From the NCBI GenBank assembly GCA_036426205.1, contig CM071568.1:116405356-116469355 (forward strand): DNA of 64,000 nucleotides, in the 5' to 3' direction. The stretch's first letter is position 1; every line of letters starts with the position of its first letter. The position numbers and the translations under genes are program-made. Below, piece after piece: positions 12,421-23,185 of this stretch. The notes under the pieces are model-generated. The model was not told where the DNA came from and did not search any database. It worked only from the letters and a program-made list of their open reading frames with translations. This stretch comes from Ascaphus truei (lineage: Eukaryota > Chordata > Amphibia > Anura > Ascaphidae).

Positions 12421-12884
12421 CCAATCAGATAAGACTAGCTATACACATGTATTGTGTGTGCTCTAATTGTAAACATACAAATCAGTGTGTCTATGGATCG
12501 ATTACTTAATTAATCCACAGAATTTTACTATAAACACACAATTATAAAAAAAAGTATAAAAATACAGAAAATATCTAAATCATCAACACTCAAATTGTGT
12601 TTAGGCATGTATCTAAATAATATTCATATTACATATATTAGACATATTGGACTATGGAGGACATTGTATATCTTTTACTTAATTAGGCTTATTTAAAGGA
12701 AAAACTATTTATTATTTTGAATAAATCCCTTGAATTAAGTTGCATACATGTATTCTTATAGATAGAATCTCATTAAATGATTACTTAATTCATGAATTGA
12801 ATGAAAGTTACCAATTACAGGCAAGATTCGATATTTTCAAAATGAACTCAATGATTCTTACAAGCATATATTTCTTACAATATA

Positions 12885-13220
12885 TATTTATAAAGCACCC
12901 ACAGTTTATTAAGCGCTTTACAAAAGGTGTGTGGGAATGTATACCAATGGTGTGGGTACAGCCGCGGCCCCCTCCAACATCTCCGAATTTTTTCGGGATT
13001 TTTTTCCGAATGCCACGCACTTCACTGCACTTCACCACGTTCATGCCGCATTCTGACCGCATTTATACCGCATTCATGTTGCATTCACACCCGCGGTTGA
13101 TGCGCGGTTGATGTGTTTATTGATAATGGTTCGGATTTAATTGGTTGCAATTCTTCGCGTAGCCGCCAGATGGCAGATATTCATGAATTGTAATGCGCAT
13201 GCGCTTCAGTAATGTGTCGA
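12885..13220. repeat. CpG-rich interspersed repeat related to the 23.6-kb MITE interior
   Basis: The part 13125-13200, read on the minus strand, resembles 23759-23850: both contain ATTACAATTCATGAAT, then GCCATCTGG, CGCGAAG and an AATCC..ATTATC stretch. The upstream part (12960-13110) has several near-identical short blocks ending in GCATTC. I infer a shared repeat family, but the TA-flanked ends seen at 23586-23984 are not evident here. Confidence 0.5.
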
Positions 13221-13374
13221 CTTGCAGGTGTTTAAAAAAAATACCACAGTGGTCCATTGTAAATTGGCCTTGGGACTGAAGGAAGAAGTTACAATAATGT
13301 ATCAATTTAGGCTTTTCATATTAAAAAAAGACAAGCACAGTTTCTGGTCTGGTTATTGTCCTGAGAGTCCCACC

Positions 13375-14000
13375 ATGAGTGCACAACTGCAGTCCGTGTT
13401 CCAAAAACCCGACAGAACGTACACTTATTTAATATGGGCCGCGATTAATGAACAGATGATAAGATGGCAACAGTTGTTCAAATTTATCAGTATTTTATCG
13501 AAAACTATGACTTTTACAAATTTTCGCCAGATGCTCATGTGTGGAAGCGTGCAATAAGGAAAAAGTTATGTAGCGATCCATGTTTTTTTCGTATTGATCC
13601 CGATGTTATTGGAGGGTATTGGTGTGTATCACCGGGTTTTTCCCGTATCTATGATCATGGAGACTGCAAAAGGCGAAAGGTCGTGTTAAAACCAACTAAG
13701 AAACATCAGTCGCTGGCAAGCAATGCGACAGCGACAGCGGCAGCTTCCAATAACGGTCAGACCATCAGTGAAAACCTGGTGACCGGCAACCCTTGCTGTC
13801 TGTCCCCGCCCGGATACCTGCAGCCTGAGCCGGATTTCGCGTACAGATTCGAGCAAGCTTGCATGTACCTAAGCGATTTCCAGCCTCATCAGCTGACTAC
13901 AGGTGTAGTAGTCCCGCTGTCACCTGTCAACGACGTGTATGATCAAGAATACAGGACTGGCAGTGGCTCAGCGCCAGCTGTTTGGGAAAGTCTATGGTGA
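13375..14000 (+). pseudogene. Forkhead-domain (winged helix) protein, frameshifted
   Basis: Forkhead proteins are DNA-binding transcription factors. The frame opening at ATG 13375 (preceded by CACC) gives a domain start (KPDRTYTYLIWAAINEQ), like the usual KPPYSY helix 1. After about 13461 the domain continues one base out of frame from 13464: IYQYFIENYDFYKF, WKRAIRKKLCSDPCF (recognition-helix region, normally WQNSIRHNLSLNDCF), then GGYWCVSPGFSRIYDHGDCK (wing 2). A single missing base near 13461 explains the shift. The remaining roughly 100 residues are Ser/Ala/Pro-rich and end at TGA 13998-14000. The usual IRHNLS is changed to IRKKLC, so even the unbroken protein would be divergent. I cannot assign a Fox class. 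It is a pseudogene, a sequencing error in a real single-exon gene, or a captured fragment. Confidence 0.7.
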
Positions 14001-14926
14001 GAAATGTTGCCTATGTTATTCTGTTTTTTTTATTTTGAAAATATCAATATCAATGTGATTCAAAAGTCAAGCGATTCTCCTGTACGCAATATCATTGGCT
14101 GAGCTGCTTCTACAGTAGATACTGCACAATTGGTGAAAAGCTAGGCGCATGCGCATTGGAACCTTCTTGAAATGCATATGCGTGTCATCACATCGACGGT
14201 AGGCGCATGCGCATGTGAACAGGAGACGCCCCTCGAGAAAATTATTGGTGGGACTGACTGTGGGAACTTCTTTAGGGGACTGACTGACCATTACAGTAAA
14301 ACTTCATCTTTTTTTTGTTCCTCAGAAAAGAAAACTTTGTTATCTCATGCGGAAAACGGCAAATGGAGGGATTTTGATGGATAATATCGCTTTGTGTTAC
14401 AATGCCTGCACATTGCTGAATCTAAGTAAAAAAAAACAAGTACCGGAGTCTACAGTTTAGTGGCCGTTGTTATTGATTAGGATAGAATACCTGAAACAGT
14501 ATGCTGTTGTTTTCAGACCATATACAATACTTTTTTATATATACTGTATAATAAACCCGAAAAAATTAAAAGTATGCATTTATTCTACATGTATTCCAGT
14601 ACATATGTGTATTCTATACCTGTACTGCATGTATTGTTGTAATACTCTTGTGATGTACAATACTAAGCATGCCTACAGTATACAGTATACCTGGACAGTA
14701 CTGTAAAGTATGTTCTAGAGACACTGTATTTTGTTACAGTATAAAAGGAGACAATGGAACAATTTAAAACAAATCAACATTTTCTTTTATTGGTGGAGTA
14801 AGTACAAAAACATTTATTTACAAATACAATGTAAAAACATTTTAAGTGTACAGCAATTCAAAACATCAACAGGTGTATGGTTTACTGCTAGTGAAAACAT
14901 TTATGTACAGAAAGTCAAAACATTTA
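14001..14926. other. Downstream flank of the forkhead sequence
   Basis: No gene is seen. Two copies of a block containing GGCGCATGCGCAT occur at about 14142 and 14206, and GTAC/TATAC-rich AT sequence fills 14460-14760. The stretch 14780-14926 has CATTT/TTTATT repeats that lead into the tandem repeat. Confidence 0.4.
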
Positions 14927-15520
14927 CAGTCAGTCAGGCTTGCACAACACCAGTCCTCGAGGGCCATAAACAGCCCCGGTTTAAAGGATAACCTTGAAAA
15001 CCGGGCCTGTTTGCGGCCCTCGGCGACTGGAATTGTGCAGGTCTTGTGTAGAGTAAGTAAAAACACTTCTTTATTAATACAAGATAAAACACGCAACATC
15101 TCCTTTATTAAAGTACAGAAAGTCAAAACATATACAGCACAACAGTATGGTGTTATTAAAAAAAATTCTTTATTCATAAAATTTAAAAAACACAACATCT
15201 CCTTTATTAAAGTACAGAAAGTCAAAACATTTACAGTAGGATGTGTACAGAACAGTCAGTCAGGCCTGCACAACTCCAGTCCTCGAGGGATGCAAACAGC
15301 CCCGGTTTCAAGGATAACCTTGAAAACCGGCACTCGGGGACTGGAATTGTGCAGGTCTTGTGTACAGTAAGTAAAAACATTTCTTTATTAATACAAGTTA
15401 AAACACGCAATATCTCCTTCATTAAAGTACAGAAAGTCAAAACATGTACAGCACAACAGTATGATGTTATTAAAAAAAATTCTTTATTCATAAAATTTAA
15501 AAAACGCAACATCTCCTTTT
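14927..15520 (+). repeat. Two-copy tandem repeat (326-bp period) with embedded hairpins
   Basis: Unit 1 begins at 14927 and unit 2 at 15253, both with CAGTCAGTCAGGC. Each unit contains a fold-back block (about 14938-15048 and 15264-15353) whose ends, roughly CTGCACAACTCCAGTCCTCG, are inverted copies of each other, followed by TTTATTAA and AAAGTACAGAAAGTCAAAAC blocks. The second unit lacks part of the central hairpin. The block ends resemble the MITE at 43330-43520 (CTCCAGTCCTC). Open frames across the repeat are mirror-like on both strands and are not genes. Confidence 0.8.
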
Positions 15521-16190
15521 CAAAGGAATGGTGTGGGAAAGGTGTACGGTACTGTAGATAAGATAAGAAGTTGAAATTCTGCAGTGCAGTACAGTAAATT
15601 ATCCTGTGTGTGTGCGGGGGCGAGCGAGGGGAGAGCGCTGTAAATGCCGAAATGTGATACGGTTACAGTACTGTATATGCCTATGCGTTTCAACAATTTT
15701 CAAATGAGACATACAGTACAGCACTGCAAATGAATGTATAAATATGCAAATTTACAATTACTGCGCGCGCACACGCAGACTGTGTACTGACGTAGGTTGA
15801 ACTGCTAAAGTATTAGACTTCAAGACAACAGCTCGCAAACGCCCCCCTGAGTTTTTAGACGGTATTGCAGTATTGCAGACAGCGCTAATAAAATACTAAC
15901 CTTACAAGCGCTAAAATACCGCAATACACTCCAGACAAAAAAAAATGCATCTGCCCGCGGTATCAGAGTTGCACCGCTACGGCCGCACGAGGCTAAAGGC
16001 GGCCGCCACTGTAGGTGTTGCATTACAATTAATGTGTATAGATAATATGTGGTCCCTATTGGTATATAGGGATAGAACTACATTGTACATATGTATGTGT
16101 AAGAGACAACTGTGTGTGCATTCATATAACGCAGTATGTATAGACATGGCATTTAGCACTCATGCGAAGAGAGTTCTCATGTCAGGGTAG
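15521..16190. other. CpG-containing non-coding flank
   Basis: Moderately CpG-rich stretch (15600-15650, 15760-16010) with no recognisable gene, RNA or element edge. It could be a remnant of the same island that holds the forkhead sequence; this is a guess from base composition. Confidence 0.3.
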
Positions 16191-16194
16191 TGAC

Positions 16195-16650
16195 TCATGA
16201 AGTTGCGGTCTTGGTTTAGGCCACCACTAAGTGTCCCGAAGAGTTGCATAAATTTGTATTCATGCAATCGTCTCTCTTTCGTTGTTCTAAGATTAGCTTT
16301 GAGTATGGCCACCTTCAGATCGTTCATCTTATGGCCAGTCTGAGAAATGTCTGCCGACAGGACTGGTCTCTTGTTCCGCGTGTGATGCTCTGGTGATGCA
16401 GATTCATTATCTTTAGCCCCTGTCCCGTCTCACCTATGTAGTAGCAGCCCCCTGGACATTTCATGCAGATGATGAGGTACATGACATTGATGGAGGAACA
16501 AGTGAACCTTCCTCTGATTTTGTACTCCCGAATCCTGTGTGGTATTTATATTGTGCCCACTGTGTGGAGAATTGCGCTGGTTTTGCATCTTGCATCCTGG
16601 CATGGTCTTGTCCCGCATTCAGTTGTACTGTTGAATACTTTACTCCTCAC
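16195..16650 (-). pseudogene. PLE GIY-YIG endonuclease remnant, lineage C
   Basis: Minus-strand translation, allowing frameshifts, gives a Cys-containing lead (CMKCPGG), YYIGETGQ, then THKM-like GHKMNDLKVAILK and a tail resembling GLNxDRxFMSHY, which ends near 16190. These are features of a PLE C-terminal endonuclease clearly different from lineages A (YVGMTT) and B (YIGRT). The RT is absent. Its 5' side meets the plus-strand copy at about 16650, so the two are head to head. Family secure, clade not assigned. Confidence 0.75.
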
Positions 16651-16654
16651 CAGG

Positions 16655-19080
16655 GACTCAAGGGATGAGGAGGCCCATGAGGAGGGGAACCAAGAAATCT
16701 TTGCAATCAGGAAACATTTTGATACAAAAGCCAGAAGAAACTCTGGTAACCACGACCACAGATAAATTGACAATTGTCAATTTAATGGATGCTGTCCTAA
16801 CACCAGCGCAAGTCAGTGTCCTTGAACGTGGGCTTTCTTTTTCCCCTACAAAGGGCTGTGACAACTTTGAATGCATAAAGAACTTGAACCTTTTCTGTAG
16901 AAAACTGCTTCTTTATAAACATTTTTTTAAACCAAGATTTTGGGAGTCAATCTGCTACGAAAAACTGGTCTTCAACTGATCATTGAAATTTTCGTGATAT
17001 GCTCTCCTTGATGAATGAAAATGATGAGCCTACTTCCAATGAGCTCAGAGCTCACAGTAGTCAGACATATCAAGCTTAAGTCTGTACTCTGTCCGCCCAT
17101 TCAAAGCTACTCTAAAAATAGAGGTCTTTTCAGGTCTAGCTGGGCATGCGATCTCACAACTGCCTGATACCAACAGTAACAGTAATCTTACTAAACAATA
17201 ATGGTTGGCCATCGAAAGTCTTAAGAAAATGATGACTATTGAGATAAAGCCCTCCAATTCAGGGGGCAATATTGTATTAAGGCCAAAGACTCTCTATGAA
17301 AAGGAAGCCTACAAACAGCTCAGTGATCCATTATGTTATAAAGAACTAAGCGGGGATACAACTACTAAATTTAAATAAGAGCTGGACAAAATTCTTTCAG
17401 ATGCATACTCTCTTTGGGAACCATTAAAAAGCGTAATTTTTAAGGTTTGATATTGAGGTAACCTGTTGTTCCCAATCTGTATTTATTACCTAAAATACAT
17501 CAAAATCTCTCCCACCCCCCCAGGATGACCAATTGTATCTGGCATAGGGATGCTGTCTGAGCCCATATGCCATTTCCTTGACTGTTTTTTACATTCTTCT
17601 GTTCAAACCCTCCCATCATACATCAGGGATACAATGGATGTTTTATTACGACTTGACCAAATTACTGTGGATAGGGAGACTATTTTCACATGGTGATGTA
17701 GAAAATTTATATACTTACACCAAACATCATGATGGTCTGCATGCAGCCAGGTACTTCTATACATGCAAAATCTCAGTAATAGTCCTATTGAAACACTTAT
17801 ACAATTTCTTTTATTTATTCTAACACATAATTATTTTGTTTTCAAAATTTATTTTTTTCTGCAGGGTAGGGGAACGGCGATGGCTGCTATGTGTGCACCC
17901 TCCTATGCCAACCTTTTTATTGGGTGGTGGGAGATAGAGGTGGTGTTTATTGAGAGCAACCAGGAACTCACAGGACATGTACTGTTGTGGTTGAGGTACA
18001 TTGATGACATCTTCATTCTCTAGCAAGGGTCAGCCAGAGATCTGCAGAGGTTCATCAATGTCCTCAACCACAAGGAGCATAACATTAAGCTCACCTTTCA
18101 TTGGAGCACTTCCTCTGTCAAATATTTAGATTTCCGTATTGGTATTGATGCCAATAGGTTAATTATTACTGATATCATCGAAAAGAGACAGCATCCAACA
18201 CTGTGCTACATGCCTCAAGTTTCCACCCACCCCATCAGATTAGAGGCATACCTGGTGGAGAATTTCTACGTCTCAGGCACAACTGCTTCACCTTTGAGCA
18301 TTTTCATGAGAGAGCCAGTGATCTTAAACAACGCTTTCATTGTCGTGGCTATAGTAATAATGTTATTAATCATGGTTTCAAATGCAGCCTTAAAGGGGAC
18401 TGAGCATGTCTTTTAAACACCGCAGGTTAAACAATCAGGGGCTCTGTGACTAGCTTTATTGTAACTTTCAATAACTAGTGGGTTCAGCTAAGAAACATTA
18501 TAAACAAATTCAGGAGTATTCTTCTGACTAATGTGGACTTAAGGGTGATATTGGTCACACACTGAATCTTACCAGCAGGAGGTAGAACAACCTAAGAGGT
18601 AAATTGGTTAGAAGCCACTATGTCCCTCCCATATGAACTTCATTTCTTGTACTAACACCAAAAAAAGAGTTTATGTGTGGTAATTTTTCTGCTTGACAAT
18701 ATATGTTGCAGACTTCCAGTTTCAAAAATATCTCAGGAAGTAAGGAGTTTCTGCTCCTGCCACCTCATATATGTGGGCATGACTGTGTGGAAAATTCGAT
18801 TCTGCATATTGGAGCATGAACGCAACATTAAGAATGCCCAGCGAGACTTAGACTCTTTCAAAATAAAATTGAGTGTTCCCAGACTTTTTCTGGACAAACA
18901 TAACTCTGATCCATCATTTCTAATAACTTTTGCTATTGACAAGGTCTTGCTTTGCATTAGAGGTGGAGATTTAGAAAAGTCCCTCCTGAAAAAGAATGCA
19001 GGTGGATAACCCAATTGGGATCTTTGATGCCCCATGGTCTTAATGACTATATGGACTATGCCATGTTTTTATAGATTTTC
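16655..19080 (+). pseudogene. PLE polyprotein remnant, lineage A, copy 2
   Basis: The order of motifs matches copy 1. ERGLSFSPTKGCDNFE lies near 16820-16870. VEIKPSNSGGNIVL/PKTLYEKEAYKQL lies near 17240-17320. GTAMAAMCAPSYANLF (RT motif B) lies near 17870-17915. RYIDDIFIL has its Tyr at 17997 and is followed at once by a stop where Trp is expected. YLDF lies near 18125. The endonuclease YVGMT lies near 18770, then IRGGD near 18960. The PLE C-terminal tail (LMPHGLND-like) continues to about 19070 out of frame. The RT fingers between 17400 and 17760 are badly eroded. The CTGCAGGG before motif B looks like a splice acceptor, but the frame reads straight through it. Confidence 0.85.
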
Positions 19081-19189
19081 AAAATCATGTACATATCTCC
19101 ATGCTCGCCGATGTATAATATTTTCATTAATGGGAGGGCTTTTTAGCTTTTTTTTTCTTTGGGTTTAAGAGTTTGTTTATACTTGTGTA

Positions 19190-19495
19190 GCCCCCTTTCC
19201 CTATGCCTAAGGGAAACAACGCATGCTGCTATACCTGTTTGCTCACAGGAGGCTTAAGCCTCCGCTGCTGGGAGCCTGGTGTGAGTCTTTCTCCTTATCA
19301 GTGCAGGACCTCCACCAATGAGGGATCCCAGCGTTGCGGGATAACCCCTCACAGGAACCAATACAGTATCAAAAAGCCATTTTGGCTACCTAAAATGGCC
19401 TTCTTGACCGGTACCTCAGTCCCCATCTTGACAGGTAGGTGAAACAAGGGGGATGAACCATGCATGTCAGGCTGACCCTCCCATCACACTTCCCC
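19190..19495 (-). mobile_element. Gypsy-type LTR remnant, minus orientation
   Basis: Just downstream (minus sense) of the RNase H remnant is a purine tract GAGGGGGGAAG, then TGTGATGGGAGGG..., which is the layout of a polypurine tract and 3' LTR start. The LTR-like part runs to about 19190 (ending near CCCTTTCCC on the plus strand). No second LTR was found in the window, so the far edge is a guess. Confidence 0.5.
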
Positions 19496-19554
19496 CCTCA
19501 AGACAAGACGTCTGGGATAGCAACCCTAATGGGTTGGTCAACTAGATAGAGTAT

Positions 19555-19815
19555 AGTCTGTTGCTTTTGTGCCTGGCGGTGGTCATCCTGCTTTGATAAT
19601 CCATTGGCATATCCGTAGTTGCTGCCCTTTTAGTGCTGGATAGTGAAATATAATTCCTGCAGGGCCAAGCTCCACCACAAAAGTTTGTAATTTTCCCCAG
19701 TATACGGCACAGCTAGCTCAGGGGATTGTGGTCAGTAACCATGGTAAAGGAGCACCCATATATATAGGGCTGTAGCTTTCAGAGTGCCCAGATGCCCAGA
19801 TCATGGTATAGACAA
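19555..19815 (-). pseudogene. Ty3/Gypsy-type RNase H remnant
   Basis: On the minus strand one reads KLQPYIYGCSFTMVTDHNPL followed by a stop where Trp-Leu is usual, then a frame with WWSLALQE and the Gypsy RNase H ending of the YANGLSKQ type. TDHNPL is the hallmark of Ty3/Gypsy RNase H, which degrades template RNA during reverse transcription. The frame is broken by at least one stop and one shift. The coding part appears to end just before the polypurine tract and LTR, with no integrase after it. That would fit the Gmr1-like order (integrase before RT) or a deletion. Confidence 0.7.
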
Positions 19816-19837
19816 CCTCCTGAGATAGCAAACTAAC

Positions 19838-19893
19838 TAACTAATAACACTCTCTATCAGCGCTTGATAATAACACTCTCTATCAGCGCTTGA
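19838..19893 (+). repeat. Short tandem duplication (about 27-bp unit)
   Basis: TAACACTCTCTATCAGCGCT occurs twice in succession with only TTGATAA between, just upstream of the hammerhead relic. Confidence 0.85.
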
Positions 19894-19899
19894 ACGAGC

Positions 19900-19935
19900 C
19901 TGAAGAAGGGGTTCCACTACCCCAAAACATTGCAC
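19900..19935 (+). ncRNA. Hammerhead-like relic (GAAA changed to AAAA)
   Basis: CTGAAGA plus the extra A (19900-19907) is followed by a perfect helix II GGGG/CCCC (19908-19911 with 19920-19923). Then comes AAAACATTG where relatives have GAAAC and a CG. The G12 and CpG changes are transitions. Loss of G12 should abolish cleavage. Confidence 0.55.
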
Positions 19936-20400
19936 CACATTGCCCTGGACTTTTTTTTACCCCCCCCGTATTTCCTCTCCCTCCCTTCCGCACACCCCCT
20001 TTTCTCTCCACCCCCCTTCCCTTTCTTTTTCCCTGTTTGAGTACATAGTGTTTTCTTTGGTTCCATTTGACCATTGTGTGCATCATACGTGTATTATTAA
20101 ATTCTTCTTTTGGCTTATCCATTCACTCTTAGCTTTCATATTGAGTGCTGGGAACATTTGAGTGTTATTTAGATTATTTGGGAGGAAATAGGGTCCTCCC
20201 TGTTCCTGTTTGCACCACCTGTTCTCCCTCTATACTTATCTTGTGTGCTGTCTAATATATCTTCCATAGACTACTGTATATTTTTCAGGGTGTGGACCAG
20301 CATGTTTGCATAAAGTTTTCACTCATGTCCCTCAGATTGAATTTCTGGGCACTCCTCCCCCACCCCCCATTTTTTGTATTGGTCGACACTGACTGGGTGA
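19936..20400 (+). mobile_element. PLE pseudo-LTR remnant, plus orientation
   Basis: Pyrimidine-rich sequence (19950-20035) followed by an AT-rich leader after the relic hammerhead, resembling the arrangement after the 6527 motif. No coding region follows. Boundaries uncertain. Confidence 0.45.
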
Positions 20401-20407
20401 GGTTTGC

Positions 20408-20680
20408 TTAGAAGAAATATAGATTGAACAACACACAGCCCACGGATGTGGCTATCATGGCTATGAGCACTGTTTTGAAGAATATGTAGAGGTTTGTGTC
20501 AGCACACGTACCTAAAAAAAAATGTTCATCATCATAACACAGAAATAAGACTACATCTTCTATCAGTTTCATAAAATGTCTGTCCTCCAGACTCTGGGAA
20601 AAGCTTTGTCCGTATACAAGAATGTGAATAAGAGAAGCGCAAAAAACAGCAAAAAATATGGCTTCTCTGTGCAGCTTCAA
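20408..20680 (-). other. Exon-like open frame with a predicted membrane segment
   Basis: The minus frame ends in a strongly hydrophobic stretch (FFKTVLIAMIATSVGCVLF) with a Lys at its start, then a stop at 20408. A T-rich tract ending in AG (about 20514-20524) could be a splice acceptor just before it. The upstream part (20551-20625) recurs at 31562-31650. Spliced in phase 1 from a GT near 20553, the text would read through, but the intervening sequence is only about 43 bp, shorter than normal vertebrate introns. I do not recognise the protein. A receptor-like transmembrane exon is one reading and coincidence in a repeat is another. Confidence 0.25.
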
Positions 20681-20929
20681 ATAAACAGTCTCTAGAAAAC
20701 TGTGTACAAGTGTAAATAAGTGAAAAAAATAATGCGCAATAAAGTGCTAGCCACACAAATAACCAAACCAGAAAATACCCAGTGGAAATTGTGCTTGTGA
20801 TATAGTGAACAAATCACTCAAATGGATGTCAACAGGAGAAAATCTGATCACACTTGACTTTCTCTTAAAGAATACATAAAGAAGACATAGCGTGATACAA
20901 TTTAATGCACATGCAATTAAATAAAATAG

Positions 20930-21210
20930 GGAAAGAAAAAAAGCCTCACGAGAGGAATGTGGAGCACAGCACAAGGACAGACAGCAGGACCAGCACATCA
21001 AGGGTTAACTAATTTATTAGTATAGGGGGGGACACCATAAAACCGGACAATCACCACTCTGACGCGTTTCGGGCTATGTCAAGAGAGTATGCCCCAGACT
21101 TAACAAACACACATTTTTATACATTGTTTAATTACCTTAATCGCGTGTACCTGTGCCGATGACGTCAGCAATCTCGGTGAAACTCTCGCGAGATCTCACT
21201 CGTGAGTAGG
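20930..21210 (-). mobile_element. PLE lineage B pseudo-LTR, minus orientation
   Basis: Reverse complement of 23035-23346: the GCCTCACGAGAGGAATGTGG block, the GACGCGTTTCGGGC block and the TTTAATTACCTTAATCGCGTG block all match in inverse order. It lies 3' of the minus-strand coding remnant 22055-22942. It lacks the 47-bp tandem duplication seen in the plus copy and has lost part of the hammerhead. The 21211-22050 interval is its 3' UTR, non-coding, and partly shared with 28051-28140. Confidence 0.75.
21056..21096 (-). ncRNA. Hammerhead-like relic, helix II arm deleted
   Basis: On the minus strand, ACTCT, TTGACA, TAGCCC, GAAACGCGTC and AGAGT can be read. Compared with 23186-23224, about seven bases (the 5' arm of helix II) are missing. 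Stem I and the GAAACGCGTC block are intact. Confidence 0.6.
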
Positions 21211-22054
21211 ATTCTTGGAGACTAATCACCAAGATGCATTGCGCCATCGTTTAGGGAAAACGCTATATGATAGACAAAAATACAAACAACAAGTAACTAA
21301 CTAGTATCAAATGTCTTCCTTCACCTAGACCGGAAGTGATGTCGCGGGACCTAGTCTCACGTCTCGTGAGACATCCAGACTCACTGGTGCCTCAGAGAAC
21401 TAGGGGCAGGCACCACAGCGCTCTCCTCCATGGTGGAGATGAAGGGACATTACAAGCTATATACATATAGATGAGCCAGCAGCTATGTTTCACTGTGAAC
21501 AATTAATAAATAAATATTACAACAAATACAATACAATAGTGGAAGGCATGATGCCCTTGTATGTAAGATAAGTTTAAAAAATAAACATTGGATGCTGACA
21601 GAACCTATATATAAACTCTCAAACACTAATTGTTTGGATTAAAATAAAAGGGATAAAAGTAAGAACATGGGGGAACATGAGATTGGCAATCAACAGAGGG
21701 ATATATTTATTATAAAGTTCTAAATATTTATTATGCATTTATTTAATATTTAATAATCATGTGTAACATATATCCTCTCTGTATATCTATATGGAAAGAG
21801 ATTACAGAACCATTTAGCCAATGACAATTTAATGTTAATCAGTACTATTATTATGACAACGTTTTGGATCTAGGAGACCTGATAATGGGAGGGCCTTTGA
21901 TAGTGTATCTGTTAATACTATCAAATACAGTCGCAGATATCTATGGACCGCACTTTAATCATGAGAAATAAATGAATTTATAGGTGCAACTATGGTCAGC
22001 GAGGGATACAACATAACTATTCGGATAGGAAGTGTTTCAATTCCCAGTCTGTGT

Positions 22055-22942
22055 TCATTCCTCGCGGAGCCATAGATCCCGTGTGTGTATCCAGAACATT
22101 TCTCTGCGGTTAAGGATATTTTCTTTGTTTCCACCTCTAGTTTGTGTTTTAATAGTTTCCAATGCCGAAAACGAAAAATTACTTATTTTACCAGAGGGGC
22201 ATGCAGAGAAATGTCTGGAAACGGGATATTTATCATCTTTTTGTTTAATGGATCGTAAATGCTCTGATATTCTCTGTTTTAGAGGACGTAACGTCCTCCC
22301 TATATATTTGCTGCCACAGCCGCATTGTAGCATGTAAATAACAAAGTTGGAGTTACACGTGATCAAGGATTGAATTTTTTACTTTTTCCTTGTGTATACG
22401 TTTTTACATTGTTAAGAGGAGTGGCGTATTTGCACATATTGCAGTTTCCGCATTTCTTAAATCCTTTAATTTTAGACGCAACATTGATCTTTTCTTTGGT
22501 TTGTAAAAGGCTTGGTGATAAGTAATGTCCTAGAGTCTTTGCTCTTCTGTAGACAAATTTAGGTGGTGTCTCCACATGGGTTTTCAATTGTTCATCAAGC
22601 CTAAGTACATCCCAGTGTTTCAGAACAATGTTGCGAATTTGTCTAGATTGTGTACTGTAAGTAGATATGAATAAAGGTGTGAAATCTTTGGTAAATACCT
22701 TATTCCTTTTCTTATTTGATTTTAACAAAACCTTTCGGTCCATTTGTAAAGCATTAGTGTATGCACAGTTTATGTTTGACTTATTATAACCTCTTAGAAG
22801 GAATCTATTCTTCAGATCAGCAGATCTATCAATGAAGCTTTGTTCGGTCGAACATATTCTGCGCAAACGTAACAATTGTGCTTTAGGTATTCCATTTATT
22901 AAAGCATTTGGGTGTGCGCTCTTGGCCTGGAGAAAATAATTG
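22055..22942 (-). pseudogene. PLE lineage B, truncated inverted copy (RT C-terminus + GIY-YIG)
   Basis: The minus strand encodes the same protein text as 27090-27970: FLQAKSAHPNALING, the KKCGNCNMCKYA cysteine cluster before the nuclease, and CGCGSKYIGRT with RPLKQRISEHL. The frame is open for about 190 residues, with a shift near 22365 between the Cys cluster and the GIY-YIG core. The RT catalytic part is absent because the copy stops at 22942, where plus-oriented endonuclease sequence begins. It is very similar to the other lineage B copy, so it is young compared with lineage A. Confidence 0.9.
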
Positions 22943-23036
22943 ATAAATATCCCGTTACCAGACATTTCTCTGCATGCCCCTCTGGTAAGATAAGTAATTT
23001 TTCGTTTTCGGCATTGGAAACTATTAAAACACAAAC
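22943..23036 (+). pseudogene. PLE lineage B endonuclease 3' fragment at an inversion junction
   Basis: Matches 27790-27885 in plus orientation (DKYPV-type start, RHFSACPSGKISNFSF), directly fused on its left to the minus-strand copy and on its right to pseudo-LTR sequence (CGCGAGAGTTTCACC). An inversion breakpoint therefore lies at about 22942/22943. Confidence 0.85.
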
Positions 23037-23084
23037 CGCGAGAGTTTCACCGAGATTGCTGACGTCATCGGCACAGGTACACGT

Positions 23085-23178
23085 GATTAAGGTAATTAAA
23101 CAATGTATAAAAATGTGTGTTTGTTAAGTCTGATTAAGGTAATTAAACAATGTATAAAAATGTGTGTTTGTTAAGTCT
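23085..23178 (+). repeat. 47-bp tandem duplication in the 5' pseudo-LTR
   Basis: Two exact-looking 47-bp units begin at 23085 and 23132 with GATTAAGGTAATTAAAC. Neither the inverted copy (21100-21180) nor the 3' pseudo-LTR (28214 onward) has the duplication, so it arose in this copy. Confidence 0.9.
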
Positions 23179-23185
23179 GGGGCAT

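Noticed and set aside
15820..16190. CpG-containing stretch as a promoter for the forkhead sequence
   Set aside because: It lies downstream of the coding part and shows no promoter elements.
17770..17875. Retained intron in the PLE (pyrimidine tract and CTGCAG before motif B)
   Set aside because: The frame is open across it and encodes the residues expected before RT motif B (HNYFVFK...), so it is coding sequence.
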